A stretch of DNA of 64,000 nt, taken from the NCBI RefSeq assembly GCF_018343615.1, contig NZ_JAGYPI010000001.1:930001-994000 (forward strand), in the 5' to 3' direction. The notes beneath the pieces were generated by a model, which was not told where the DNA came from, ran no database searches, and was given only the letters and a program-made list of their open reading frames with translations. Positions 1-8,100 of the stretch are shown here, one piece after another. The DNA is from Bacillus sp. FJAT-49736 (lineage in GTDB: Bacteria > Bacillota > Bacilli > Bacillales > Bacillaceae_C). Position numbers and translations under genes: made by a program. The number at the start of each line of letters is the position of its first letter. Positions within the stretch are counted from its first letter, which is position 1.

Positions 1-1
1 T

Positions 2-58
2 AAAGAGATGTACGAACGCCAACAGCTGGAAGAGCTTGTAGAGCATGGGGGGAAATAA
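2..58 (+). CDS. C-terminal tail of an upstream gene (partial)
   Basis: An open frame enters from the left edge and ends at TAA 56-58; the last 18 residues finish in ELVEHGGK. Only one base separates its stop from the ATG of the ABC exporter subunit, so the two genes are almost certainly cotranscribed. Exporters of the next gene's type usually occur as adjacent heterodimer pairs (YheI/YheH, YfiB/YfiC), so this is probably the C-terminus of the partner half-transporter. That identity is inferred from position; the visible tail has no diagnostic motif. Confidence 0.5.
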   Translation, partial: KEMYERQQLEELVEHGGK

Positions 59-59
59 T

Positions 60-1850
60 ATGGATAAAATTTCAACAATGTCCGGGAAGGAACAACGAAA
101 AGTATTATTTCGGCTAATGAGCTATGCAAAACCCCATTTAAAGATTATTGTATTCGCTTTTACATTATTACTGCTAGCGACTTTAGGGGATATATATGGT
201 CCGATTATTATTCAAAAATTCATCGATAATTATTTAACTCCACGCCACTTTCCATATAAACCGCTTGTTACATTAGCAAGTCTTTATATTGGGATTCAAA
301 TATTTAAAGTAGTAATTTCTTATTTTCAAATCTTTAAATTTCAGGAAATTGCTATAAAAATTATTCAGCAATTAAGGATAGATGTATATTCAAAGGTTCA
401 AACCTTAGGAATGCGATATTTTGACAAAACACCTGCAGGAAGTATTGTTTCTCGTATAACGAATGACACGGAAGCTATCTTTGATATGTTCGTGAATGTA
501 ATGGTTACTTTTATCCAAGGTGCATTTCTACTAATTGGTATATTTATTGCTATGTTTTCCTTAAATACAAAACTGGCATTGTTTTGCTTATGTATTTTAC
601 CGCTTATCTTTTATGTAATGGTATTATATCGGAAATTCAGCTCTGTCTTTTACCAAGAAATGCGTGAGCGCTTAAGCCAATTAAATGCAAAACTAAATGA
701 ATCACTACAGGGTATGTCCATCATTCAAGTCTTTCGTCAAGAGAAGCGGCTTAGAAAAGAATTTGCTGATATTAATGAAAGACACTATAAGGCTGGAATG
801 CGAAATATAAAAATTGACGGTTTATTGCTTCGACCAGCTATTGATTTAATCTATGTATTTGCCTTAATCATTGTATTAAGCTTTTTCGGGATATCATCCT
901 TTAATCACACCATTGAAATTGGGGTATTATATGCATTTATAAATTATCTGGACAGATTCTTTGAACCTGTGAATCAAATGATGTTTCGGCTTTCTATGTT
1001 TCAACAGGCGATTGTAGCATCCTCCAGAATTTTTAAAGTAATGGATGAAACGGAAGTATCTCCAGCACAGCTTGAGAATGAGAAACTGCGAATACATGAG
1101 GGGGAAATCGAATTTAGAAATGTTAGCTTTTCCTACGATGGTAAACGGGAAGTGCTGAAAAATATATCTTTTGTAGCAAAACCAGGTCAAACCATAGCAT
1201 TAGTTGGCCATACGGGAAGTGGTAAGAGTTCCATTATTAACTTAATGATGAGATTTTATGAATTTGAAAAAGGGGATATTTTTTTAGATGGTAAGTCTAT
1301 AAAGGAATATCCGATAGAGGAGTTAAGAACAAAAATGGGGTTAGTTCTTCAAGATCCATTTTTATTCTATGGAACGATTAAAGACAATATTCGACTTCAT
1401 AATATCCACATTACAGATAATGAAATAGAGGAAGCGGCACGGTTTGTGCAAGCACACAGTTTTATTGAGAAGATGGATGAACGATATTCTCATAAAGTAG
1501 TAGAACGCGGTGCAACCTTTTCAAGCGGACAGCGCCAATTAATTGCATTTGCAAGAACCATTGCTACCGATCCGAAAATATTAGTATTGGATGAAGCAAC
1601 GGCAAATATTGATACAGAAACAGAAGAATTAATTCAAGAGGCACTTCAAAAGATGAGAAAAGGCCGTACAACTATTGCCATTGCTCACCGACTATCTACC
1701 ATTCAGGATGCAGATTTAATACTAGTTCTCCATCAAGGGGAAGTAGTGGAAAGAGGAACACATCAAGAATTAATTTCTATCGGTGGTTTATATCACAAAA
1801 TGTATTTATTACAAAATGGAATGACAGAGCAAGTAGAGCATAGTATATAA
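60..1850 (+). CDS. ABC transporter permease/ATP-binding protein (multidrug exporter half, YheH/YfiC type)
   Basis: A 596-residue half-transporter with an N-terminal six-helix membrane domain (about residues 20-320) fused to an ABC ATPase. Walker A GHTGSGKSS lies near residue 383, the signature FSSGQRQ near 487, Walker B ILVLDEAT near 505-512 and the switch histidine in AIAHRLST near 541. This is the domain order of type IV heterodimeric multidrug or lipid exporters. The start is ATG 60, 8 bases after a GGGGGG ribosome site; an in-frame ATG at 45 lies in front of that site. It probably pairs with the truncated gene ending at 58. The substrate cannot be read from the sequence. A strong terminator follows. 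Confidence 0.9.
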   Translation: MDKISTMSGKEQRKVLFRLMSYAKPHLKIIVFAFTLLLLATLGDIYGPIIIQKFIDNYLTPRHFPYKPLVTLASLYIGIQIFKVVISYFQIFKFQEIAIKIIQQLRIDVYSKVQTLGMRYFDKTPAGSIVSRITNDTEAIFDMFVNVMVTFIQGAFLLIGIFIAMFSLNTKLALFCLCILPLIFYVMVLYRKFSSVFYQEMRERLSQLNAKLNESLQGMSIIQVFRQEKRLRKEFADINERHYKAGMRNIKIDGLLLRPAIDLIYVFALIIVLSFFGISSFNHTIEIGVLYAFINYLDRFFEPVNQMMFRLSMFQQAIVASSRIFKVMDETEVSPAQLENEKLRIHEGEIEFRNVSFSYDGKREVLKNISFVAKPGQTIALVGHTGSGKSSIINLMMRFYEFEKGDIFLDGKSIKEYPIEELRTKMGLVLQDPFLFYGTIKDNIRLHNIHITDNEIEEAARFVQAHSFIEKMDERYSHKVVERGATFSSGQRQLIAFARTIATDPKILVLDEATANIDTETEELIQEALQKMRKGRTTIAIAHRLSTIQDADLILVLHQGEVVERGTHQELISIGGLYHKMYLLQNGMTEQVEHSI

Positions 1851-1856
1851 AAAAAG

Positions 1857-1886
1857 AACGAGCGAATTTTTTTTCGCTCGTTTTAT
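1857..1886. terminator. Rho-independent terminator, bidirectional
   Basis: AACGAGCGAA pairs with TTCGCTCGTT around a short T-rich loop, with A and T runs on both sides. It can end the ABC exporter operon and the converging Spo0E-like gene. Confidence 0.85.
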
Positions 1887-1887
1887 A

Positions 1888-2076
1888 TTAATTAGTCGTC
1901 AATACAGAAGTGGTTGTTTTTCTGTTAATGTAATTTTGGTTATATTTATTTAGTAAAGTATCCAATTCTTGACTGTAAAAAATGGTATTGGGAGAATGTA
2001 ATCCTTCATTCATGACAATTTCTATTAATTGAGCCCGTTTTTTTTCAATTAGCATAGATAGTTGTTCTTTTGTCAC
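1888..2076 (-). CDS. ynzD: Spo0E family aspartyl-phosphate phosphatase (YnzD-like)
   Basis: A 62-residue protein carrying the family signature SQELD (residues 35-39) between two predicted helices. Spo0E-type proteins dephosphorylate Spo0A~P and thereby delay sporulation. The start is GTG, 8 bases after AAAGGA on the minus strand. Position supports the assignment: in Bacillus subtilis the YnzD phosphatase gene also lies next to ccdA. Whether this copy acts on Spo0A or another regulator cannot be read from the sequence. Confidence 0.85.
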   Translation of the reverse strand: MTKEQLSMLIEKKRAQLIEIVMNEGLHSPNTIFYSQELDTLLNKYNQNYINRKTTTSVLTTN

Positions 2077-2386
2077 GGCTGTGGTCCTTTCATTTATAAG
2101 TAAACATGATGAACAATTAGTAATATAATATATTTAGTACTAGTATAACCAATCTTTTACACTTTTTCAAAAAAGAAGTTCCCTTTTCTCCAGTTATTCT
2201 AATTTATGTAAGAACCTATTGGATGAAAATATTAGAACATACAAATAAGAAAGAATCAAGTGCCACAAAAACTTCACAAGCTTTCTATTCATTTATATAT
2301 CATAAATTTGGTAATATATTAGTAATAACGTATTCATATCGTTAAAAACACCAACATGGTTGAGTGATTATCAGGAGTTGTGATTT
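2077..2386. other. Intergenic region between ynzD and ccdA
   Basis: About 310 AT-rich bases between divergent genes, expected to hold both promoters. I see no RNA gene, known riboswitch or repeat. An AGGAG ribosome site stands before the ATG of ccdA. Confidence 0.5.
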
Positions 2387-3100
2387 ATGTCTAGTGTTGA
2401 TTTGAATTTTTTTCTAGCACTTGGTGCTGGTTTTCTAAGTTTTATTTCTCCATGCTGCCTGCCCCTCTATCCAGCTTTTATCTCCTATATAACCGGAATG
2501 TCTGTAAATGAGCTAAAAACAGAAAACGCCATGCTTCAAAAGAGGAGTATGCTGCATACATTATGCTTTATACTTGGTTTTTCAATTGTATTTATTGCTT
2601 TAGGCTATAGTAGTTCCTTTATAGGTAATTTTTTTAGTGATTATAAGAATTGGATAAGACAAATCGGAGCAATTCTTATCGTCTTTTTTGGATTGGTAGT
2701 AATAGGGCTGATACAACCAAAATTTTTGATGAAAGAGCACAAATATCAATTTAAAAGCCGTCCACTCGGATTTATTGGATCCGTTCTGATTGGTATTGCC
2801 TTTGCCGCAGGATGGACACCATGTACAGGACCGATTCTTTTAGCGGTATTTTCTTTAACTGTAAATAATCCAGGATCAGCAGTCTTCTATATGATTGGAT
2901 ATATACTTGGATTTGCTATCCCATTTTTTGTGTTATCCTTTTTCATCGGGAAATTGCAATGGATCCGCAAGCATAGTGCCAAGATTGTCAAAATTGGCGG
3001 CGTGATAATGATTCTTATGGGAATAGCCCTATTCTTTGACTGGATGACTTTAATTACCAGCTATATGTCTCTATTATTCGGTGGATTTCAAGGTTTTTAA
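2387..3100 (+). CDS. ccdA: Cytochrome c biogenesis protein CcdA
   Basis: A 237-residue polytopic membrane protein with about six hydrophobic segments. CcdA passes electrons from cytoplasmic thioredoxin across the membrane to extracytoplasmic thioredoxin-like proteins for cytochrome c maturation, and in Bacillus for spore formation. The conserved cysteines are visible in SPCC (residues 21-24) and TPCTGP (Cys146), matching the family. It leads the conserved block ccdA-yneI-ccdC-yneK. Confidence 0.95.
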   Translation: MSSVDLNFFLALGAGFLSFISPCCLPLYPAFISYITGMSVNELKTENAMLQKRSMLHTLCFILGFSIVFIALGYSSSFIGNFFSDYKNWIRQIGAILIVFFGLVVIGLIQPKFLMKEHKYQFKSRPLGFIGSVLIGIAFAAGWTPCTGPILLAVFSLTVNNPGSAVFYMIGYILGFAIPFFVLSFFIGKLQWIRKHSAKIVKIGGVIMILMGIALFFDWMTLITSYMSLLFGGFQGF

Positions 3101-3203
3101 ATTTTTCATCAATTTGATTGCATCTCTTATAGGCAATTTGATATAGTTAGATTGTTGATAGTACGTTCGGAAAAATGCTGTTAGGGATGAGGGGGAAGCA
3201 TCT

Positions 3204-3560
3204 ATGGCAAAAGTACTTGTAGTAGATGATGCAAAATTTATGAGAGTTACGCTGACCAATATGCTAGAGAACGGTAATCATCAAGTTATTGGTGAAGCGG
3301 AAAACGGACTGCAGGCAACAGAACTTTATCGAACACTTAAGCCTGATGTGGTTACAATGGACATAACCATGCCTGAAATGACTGGAATTGAAGCGGTGAA
3401 ACAAATAATTAGCGAATTTCCCGATGCCAAAATCATCATGTGTTCCTCCATGGGACAGCAACAAATGGTGTTAAGTGCCATTGAAGCTGGTGCAAAAGAT
3501 TATATTGTAAAACCATTTGATGAAAGTAGAGTAAATGCTGCGATTAGCAGAGTATTGTAA
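3204..3560 (+). CDS. yneI: Single-domain CheY-like response regulator (YneI/CcdB type)
   Basis: A 118-residue stand-alone receiver domain with no output domain. Acidic pocket Asp8-Asp9, phosphoacceptor Asp53 in TMDITMPEMTG, conserved Ser81/82 and Lys103 in VKPF are all present. The start ATG follows GGGGGAAG. It lies between ccdA and ccdC as in B. subtilis, where the gene is yneI (also ccdB); its role in cytochrome c maturation is not established. No cognate kinase is nearby. Confidence 0.9.
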   Translation: MAKVLVVDDAKFMRVTLTNMLENGNHQVIGEAENGLQATELYRTLKPDVVTMDITMPEMTGIEAVKQIISEFPDAKIIMCSSMGQQQMVLSAIEAGAKDYIVKPFDESRVNAAISRVL

Positions 3561-3602
3561 AAATCATTCGAAGCAACATTTCGAATGGTTTTTTCTTTTT
3601 TC
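3561..3602 (+). terminator. Rho-independent terminator after yneI
   Basis: ATCATTCGAA and TTCGAATGGT form a stem followed by a run of T residues. It may uncouple ccdC from ccdA-yneI. Confidence 0.75.
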
Positions 3603-3766
3603 CCCTACCAATCCAACTGTCAATTTGATTAGGTTTTTTATTGTTCATGTCTTATGCATTTGTGTTCTAAACAAAAATCGTTATAATAAATATGTAAACT
3701 TTGTTAATAGGGTATGGGAATTTAAATTATATAAGAATAACAACAATGTGAAGAGGATGATTGTAT

Positions 3767-4255
3767 ATGACGGAAATAATTGTCTCATCCATCATAGCCT
3801 TATGTATGGGTGCAATGGTCATATTTATTAGGCTGAAGGCATCAAATAAACCTGTTTCTGTGAAAAAAATTATTTTGCCGCCAATCTTTATGAGTACTGG
3901 TTTCTTAATGTTTGTAGTACCGTATTTTCGGTTGTCTTTTGGTGAAGTAGCGGAAGCTGTAGTGGTTGGGATGGTTTTTTCAACCTTATTGATCAAGACT
4001 TCACGCTTTGAAGTGAGAGAGAATGATATTTTTTTAAAGCGCTCGAAAGCATTTCCATTTATTTTAATCGGACTTTTAGTGATTCGGATTGTGATGAAGG
4101 TAGTACTCAGTTCGGAGATTGACCTTGGCCAGCTTAGCGGAATGTTTTTCCTTCTAGCATTCGGTATGATATTGCCATGGAGAATTGCAATGTATTTGCA
4201 ATACAGAAAATTAGCAAGCGGTATGGACGAAAATATACAAACTAAAGGCGTTTAA
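3767..4255 (+). CDS. ccdC: CcdC-family membrane protein (YneJ)
   Basis: A 162-residue protein with about four to five hydrophobic segments and short basic loops, no catalytic motif. The placement third in the ccdA block, its length and its hydropathy match CcdC/YneJ, needed for cytochrome c production in Bacillus by an unknown mechanism. Start chosen at ATG 3767, 10 bases after AGAGG; an in-frame TTG at 3761 would be too close to that site. Confidence 0.85.
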   Translation: MTEIIVSSIIALCMGAMVIFIRLKASNKPVSVKKIILPPIFMSTGFLMFVVPYFRLSFGEVAEAVVVGMVFSTLLIKTSRFEVRENDIFLKRSKAFPFILIGLLVIRIVMKVVLSSEIDLGQLSGMFFLLAFGMILPWRIAMYLQYRKLASGMDENIQTKGV

Positions 4256-4292
4256 AAAAGCGAAGCACTAGGAACAGTGCTTCGCTTTTTTT
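4255..4292. terminator. Bidirectional terminator between ccdC and yneK
   Basis: GCGAAGCACT pairs with AGTGCTTCGC around a six-base loop, flanked by A and T runs, so it serves both converging genes. Confidence 0.9.
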
Positions 4293-4304
4293 GTAAATCA
4301 TTTT

Positions 4305-4733
4305 CTAAAATAAATGCTCGTATGGGGCTACATCTATTTGCATTTCATTAAGCTTTTTTCTTAGAAATTTATGATCCCTTTTGGGTGTTGCCAAAATATA
4401 TCCCCGAATAACGTGATCTTGAGTAATGGACTTAGCTTTGTCCTCGAGCGCAATTTCACCAATTTTACCAGCGATTTTATGTCTAGCTACATCTCGGAAT
4501 AATTCTGGTACCGGACTTACCAATTCCTCCAGCAATAATTTATTTTCATTTGTCCAAAGATTACGGGTGGAACTAACATAATGTTCTTCCCAATCCATAA
4601 TGGATTTTCCATCTTCCTTCGGTAATTTCTTTAAAAATTTCCGGAACATAAAAAATCCTCCGATTGCCATTAATGAAACTAGCACAACAACCCAGAAGAG
4701 GATAAATAATAAAAACCAACCATGAAGCACCAT
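4305..4733 (-). CDS. yneK: DUF2621 family protein (YneK-like)
   Basis: A 142-residue protein with one N-terminal membrane anchor (about residues 5-30) and a charged cytoplasmic domain. Family DUF2621 is recognised from its length, the anchor and the conserved location beside ccdC; B. subtilis has yneK in the same place. No biochemical function is known to me. It is transcribed towards ccdC and separated from it by a shared terminator. Confidence 0.8.
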   Translation of the reverse strand: MVLHGWFLLFILFWVVVLVSLMAIGGFFMFRKFLKKLPKEDGKSIMDWEEHYVSSTRNLWTNENKLLLEELVSPVPELFRDVARHKIAGKIGEIALEDKAKSITQDHVIRGYILATPKRDHKFLRKKLNEMQIDVAPYEHLF

Positions 4734-4819
4734 CCAATAAACCTCCTAAGACTATCTATTAACATTATAGTAAAGTTTCAAACGAACAGACAAGCTTAAA
4801 TACATAAGAATTCTTTTAC

Positions 4820-4848
4820 TTGTGAATAGCTGCCATATTCTCTATAAT
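4820..4848 (+). promoter_or_regulatory. Promoter of selC
   Basis: A -35 box TTGTGA (4820-4825) is followed after 17 bases by a perfect -10 box TATAAT (4843-4848). The predicted start lies a few bases before the tRNA at 4863, the normal geometry for a tRNA gene with its own sigma-A promoter. Confidence 0.75.
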
Positions 4849-4862
4849 GATAAAAGTGTTAC

Positions 4863-4959
4863 GGGGCTGATTGTGTTGCTGGTGCATACCGGGGTCTTCA
4901 AAACCTTTTGGGAGGCGCGTGCCGTCTCTGCTGGGTTCGATTCCCAGGCAGTCCCGCCA
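4863..4959 (+). tRNA. selC: tRNA-Sec (selenocysteine, anticodon UCA)
   Basis: A 97-base tRNA, longer than ordinary tRNAs. The acceptor stem starts GGGGCUG and pairs with CAGUCCC, followed by discriminator G and encoded CCA (4957-4959). The anticodon loop reads CUUCAAA, giving UCA, which reads UGA. There is an extended variable arm (GGGAGGC with GCCGUCUC) and a T arm CUGGG-UUCGAUU-CCCAG. Long acceptor/T region, long variable arm and UCA are hallmarks of bacterial tRNA-Sec. The window also encodes SelB 10 kb away, supporting a working selenocysteine pathway. selA and selD are not in the window. Confidence 0.93.
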
Positions 4960-5097
4960 TAATATGCAATATAAAGGTTTATCAAACGTTAACAATTCAT
5001 ACCCTGAGTTATTTATTATAGATACAAAGGTTACACAGGATTACTTATAATTGAAACCTTGTGAATTTTTCTTGTCGCAAATACAAGTGCTAATGTA

Positions 5098-5240
5098 GGA
5101 AAGTCTAATGGATTTAGATTGATTTATTAGGTTATTAAAGATGATAAAGAAAATTACTTACTGACCATCTACTCCAAGAAGGATAAAGATAATCTATCTA
5201 AGCATGAAATTAAAAGATTAATACAATTATATTGTAGAGA
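5098..5240 (+). pseudogene. RelE/HigB-like toxin remnant
   Basis: One frame reads GKSNGFRLIY, a stop (TAG 5128-5130), then VIKDDKENYLLTIYSKKDKD and NLSKHEIKRLI. This resembles the C-terminal half of RelE-superfamily toxins (pattern GKSGG-RVIY followed by LLTIY-K and LS--EI). The N-terminal half and any antitoxin gene are absent, and the in-frame stop removes function. Identification is by motif memory only. Confidence 0.55.
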
Positions 5241-5241
5241 A

Positions 5242-5278
5242 AAGATCTCCTTAATAAAACTTGTGGAGGTCTTTTTTA
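5242..5278 (+). terminator. Rho-independent terminator
   Basis: AAGATCTCC pairs with GGAGGTCTT across a 14-base loop, followed by TTTTT. It lies at the end of the toxin remnant. Confidence 0.7.
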
Positions 5279-5434
5279 TTTGTGGAAGTTAGTATCCTCT
5301 TTCATTTCTATATAGTTAAAATTGACTAGTAAAATTATCCTAATGAACACTTCAAGTTCTATATTAATCTTGAATAATGGTAAATGTAGGAATGGAAGAA
5401 TTATATTAGAAAAAACTATCGGGGGAATAGACTA

Positions 5435-5778
5435 ATGAAAATGATTAAGTCAGTAATAGCAAGTGTAATCATGTTACCACTGTTAATTTCTACAAATAAT
5501 GTTTCTGCTGTATCAAGTGTAACACTTACACCAATAATTACACAATTGGGTTCTACTATTATAGTTCAAATAACGGAACTTTGAATAACTCTGATAGCTT
5601 AACATATCGTTTATACGAAAAAGTAGGAAATGATATGGAACTAGTTTTAGAAGATCCTAACGGCTTTGAAACTTACTTTGAAGATGTAGGTAAAAAAGGT
5701 ACATTTGGTTTAACTGTTAGTGTTAATAAAAATAAAGAGAGTAAAATGGTATATTTTAAAGGTTACAAATTTGGTTAA
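5435..5778 (+). pseudogene. Small secreted protein, frameshifted
   Basis: From ATG 5435, after GGGGGAA, a classical signal peptide is encoded (basic MKMIK, hydrophobic core, Ala-containing cleavage region near residue 26). The frame closes at TGA 5579. Another frame then continues without interruption from about 5550 to TAA 5778, with sequence such as NNSDSLTYRLYEKVG. The two parts read as one protein of roughly 110 residues broken by a single frameshift. The mature part is not recognised. Confidence 0.6.
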
Positions 5779-5815
5779 TATTTATGTCACATAGTCAATA
5801 TCCTAGTTTTGATGC

Positions 5816-5998
5816 CGACATACTGCTGGTGCAACTCGTTTCCCTTGTAACACAGCCGGAACCGTTACTACTTACAGAGTTGGAGGTAACGGATGGGATA
5901 GGCAGGAATACAGGAAGTATATGACAAACTAATTATGGAGTAGGTATGTCGATAGTACAGGTGCATGGACAGCGTGGGTTAAAATAGGTCCTGTATAA
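5816..5998 (+). pseudogene. Remnant of a phage tail or secreted protein with a pyocin-knob-like end
   Basis: One frame reads TAGATRFPCNTAGTVTTYRV, then WDRQEYRKYMTN, a TAA stop at 5930-5932, and continues LWSRYVDSTGAWTAWVKIG to a final TAA. The W-R-----W-AW-KI pattern resembles the pyocin knob/tail-fibre tip domain. There is no start codon or ribosome site, so this is a C-terminal fragment with an internal stop (CAA to TAA would explain it). Confidence 0.45.
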
Positions 5999-6379
5999 TC
6001 CGCAATTGGAGAAAACTTCGCTTTTTTATCGCAATTGGTGTGGGGCAAGCCTAGCCCCGTGCACGTCTTTTAAATTGGAATACGTTGATTTATCTCTTGA
6101 TTTAACGGATTGATTTATCGTGAGGTCTTCCAAACCTTGTTAATTAAAATTGGCCAAAAGTTACGGGTGAAGGAGGTATATTTTAATTGTCATAAGTTAT
6201 ACATAATATTTCTGAATGTAGAGGGTGAGGTACCTTCACCTTGTACAAGAGCCATCCTCTTAATGAGAGACAGTGCTTATTCTATTTGCTGTGTTTTTTC
6301 TGAGAAGTACTTTCATCAGTTTTTTGTTAAACTAAATTAGTAAAATGATTACAAAAAGCATTGAAAGGATTGTACAGAA

Positions 6380-6982
6380 TTGTCTCAAGGAGAACGAATA
6401 CTGCAAAAACAATATGGCACTACGAAGAGAGCTATAGCTTTTTATAATAATCAAATGCTCAGTTATTTAAATGAAGAAATGACGAAATTTATATCGAATC
6501 AAGGTATGGTGTTTATAGCGACAGCTGATGCAAACGGAAACTGTGACTCTTCTTTTAAAGCTGGATCAAAAGGTTTTGTGCGTGTTATTAATGAAAAAAC
6601 ATTGATATATCCTGAATATAGAGGAAACGGTGTTATGGCAAGCTTAGGAAATATTATAGAAAATCCCCATATAGGACTATTGTTTATAGATTTTTTTGAA
6701 CATCAAGTTGGACTGCACATCAATGGGAAAGCTTCTATTATTGAAAATAACCAATTATCTTCGTTAAAAGTGTCAGAAAAAATGGTTAATGATATAAACG
6801 AAAAAGAAGGTAATAAGCCAGAACGATGGGTTGTAGTCAATGTGGATGAAGCTTATATTCATTGTTCAAAACATATACCGAAGTTGAATCAATTGGACAA
6901 AACAATACATTGGGGTACTGATGATATTAAACAAAAGAGAGGCGATTTTTTTAATGCAAAAAAGAATAATAGGATGAGGTAG
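6380..6982 (+). CDS. Pyridoxamine 5'-phosphate oxidase family protein
   Basis: A 200-residue protein with the split-barrel flavin-binding fold of the PNPOx-like family: FIATADANGNCDSSFKAG near residues 45-63 and LLFIDFF near 112-118. Members bind FMN or F420/heme and catalyse diverse redox reactions; this one lacks features I could tie to true PNPO. The start is TTG 6380, 10 bases after AAAGGA. It is flanked by imperfect direct repeats (6153-6193 and 6982-7020) inside the decayed region behind selC, suggesting recent acquisition or rearrangement. Confidence 0.8.
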   Translation: MSQGERILQKQYGTTKRAIAFYNNQMLSYLNEEMTKFISNQGMVFIATADANGNCDSSFKAGSKGFVRVINEKTLIYPEYRGNGVMASLGNIIENPHIGLLFIDFFEHQVGLHINGKASIIENNQLSSLKVSEKMVNDINEKEGNKPERWVVVNVDEAYIHCSKHIPKLNQLDKTIHWGTDDIKQKRGDFFNAKKNNRMR

Positions 6983-7064
6983 CCAAAATTGCGGTGAAAG
7001 TAGAATATTTTAATTGTCATTTTCACAAATTAAGATTAACTCTTTAGAATGTCTCAAACTCAAT

Positions 7065-7100
7065 AAAAGCTCTTCTCATCAGAGAGGGGCTTTTATTTTA
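7065..7100. terminator. Rho-independent terminator
   Basis: AAAAGCTCTTCTC and GAGAGGGGCTTTT form a stem, with T-rich tail on the plus strand. It may end the pyridoxamine oxidase-like gene and the minus-strand remnant next to it. Confidence 0.7.
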
Positions 7101-7232
7101 TTCGTAATAATAGTTTTTACGTTTTTAGCTTTATCAGTAGCTGTAATTGAAAGCTTAGTTCCTTTTTTTGCATTTTGATAGTTACTTTGAAGGAACCTGA
7201 TTTGTGTGCAATAGCTTTACCGATTACTTTTT
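7083..7232 (-). pseudogene. C-terminal remnant of a surface protein with bacterial Ig-like repeat
   Basis: The minus strand reads KVIGKAIAHKSGSFKVTIK, then, after a frame change in a run of seven A, GTKLSITATDKAKNVKTIIT. The pattern G-A-SGSF-V-I----GTKLSITATDKA-N is typical of Ig-like domains (Big_6 type) in Bacillus secreted or cell-wall proteins. There is no start, and the frame is broken, so only a fragment remains. Confidence 0.55.
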
Positions 7233-7362
7233 GACACATGTAAAATGGGAGATTGATTCCTTTTTATTAATGCAATTTACAAGAAAGAATTTCCATTGTT
7301 TATTTTAAATTCTCCATTTACGATAATGATGAAATTTAAAGTAGAAAGAAGTGGAAAGTTAA

Positions 7363-7701
7363 GTGGTCGACAATAAAGAATTTGGTCAATATATTAAAGA
7401 GCTTAGAGAAAATAATGGATATTCAAGCCAAAGAAGTTTCGCTTCAATGCTAGGGGTATCAAATGCAACCGTTGCTCGTATTGAACGCGGTGAAGTCGAA
7501 GCCAGTATCGAAACCCTGCAAAAGATGGCTAAATTTTTTAATTTGAATTATTTAGATTTAATGGATAAACAAACTGGATTAATTAAAACTCAGAACAGAT
7601 CCGAATCACTTTATGTAAAAATTAAAATGCTTAAGAAGGATCAAATTGATATTATAGCAAGTTTAGTAGATGAGTTTCTAAAATTAGAAGGTAAAATATA
7701 A
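7363..7701 (+). CDS. XRE-family helix-turn-helix regulator
   Basis: A 112-residue protein with an N-terminal Cro/C1-type HTH of about 60 residues (FGQYIKELRENNGYSSQRSF, SNATVARIERGEVEASIETL) and a C-terminal tail of unclear function ending in a helical segment. Such proteins are dimeric DNA-binding repressors. The start is GTG 7363 after AAGTGGAAAG. It stands alone in the decayed accessory region, typical of leftovers from phages or islands. Its target is not evident. Confidence 0.85.
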   Translation: MVDNKEFGQYIKELRENNGYSSQRSFASMLGVSNATVARIERGEVEASIETLQKMAKFFNLNYLDLMDKQTGLIKTQNRSESLYVKIKMLKKDQIDIIASLVDEFLKLEGKI

Positions 7702-7726
7702 TTATTTTTGAAAGGGCCAGCAAATA

Positions 7727-7777
7727 TGAACTGCCCCCCAATGGTTAGACACCATCTAACTATTGGGGAGCAGTTCA
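7727..7777. repeat. Long near-perfect palindrome, IS-end-like; possible terminator
   Basis: TGAACTGCCCCCCAATGG and TTAGA run into the inverse TCTAAC, then ATTGGGGAGCAGTTCA; about 23 bases pair with three mismatches around a five-base centre. Both arms have TG...CA outer ends, as in IS3/IS150-group terminal repeats, so this may be two IS ends brought together. A T-rich stretch follows on the plus strand, so it can also act as a terminator for the HTH gene. The IS link is inference. Confidence 0.5.
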
Positions 7778-7924
7778 TATCTGGTTTCTTTTTATTTTAA
7801 ATATATTTGAAAAAGGCCCATTTAAAAATGTATAAAAGCCCTAAGATAAATGAAATGTACAAACCCTCTTTCTTTTTCATAAATTACAAAGTATGTACTA
7901 TCAATCTTGAAGGAGGAAGCAGTT

Positions 7925-8053
7925 GTGAATTTATTTAGAAAACAACGTTTAAAATTGAACAGAATCCTATTATTTATAGTGGTGATTGTAGCATTTCTTC
8001 CATGCTTATTCGTAATGCCAATAAAAAAACGCAAGTATATAAAATTACCTTAA
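7925..8053 (+). CDS. Small single-pass membrane peptide, 42 residues
   Basis: GTG 7925 follows an excellent AAGGAGG site by 8 bases. The product begins VNLFRKQRLKLNR, has one hydrophobic helix (about residues 14-34) and ends in a basic KKRKYIKLP tail. A rho-independent terminator sits just after the stop. Good ribosome site, clean topology and terminator argue for a real small gene. It is not recognised as a known family. Confidence 0.6.
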   Translation: MNLFRKQRLKLNRILLFIVVIVAFLPCLFVMPIKKRKYIKLP

Positions 8054-8058
8054 TTAAT

Positions 8059-8084
8059 GCATCCTAAAAGGGTGCTTTTATTTT
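8059..8084 (+). terminator. Rho-independent terminator
   Basis: GCATCCT pairs with AGGGTGC around AAA, followed by TTTTATTTT. Confidence 0.75.
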
Positions 8085-8100
8085 GCCAAAAGATGAATAA

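Noticed and set aside
3535-3831. Gene overlapping yneI and ccdC
   Set aside because: Runs through a terminator and two real genes in another frame.
5435-5778. Selenoprotein reading TGA at 5579 as selenocysteine
   Set aside because: Tempting because selC is close, but the same frame stops again within six codons (TAA) while another frame continues cleanly; a frameshift explains it better.
6110-6340. A 76-residue gene
   Set aside because: No ribosome site, low-complexity translation, and part of it is the direct repeat found again after 6982.
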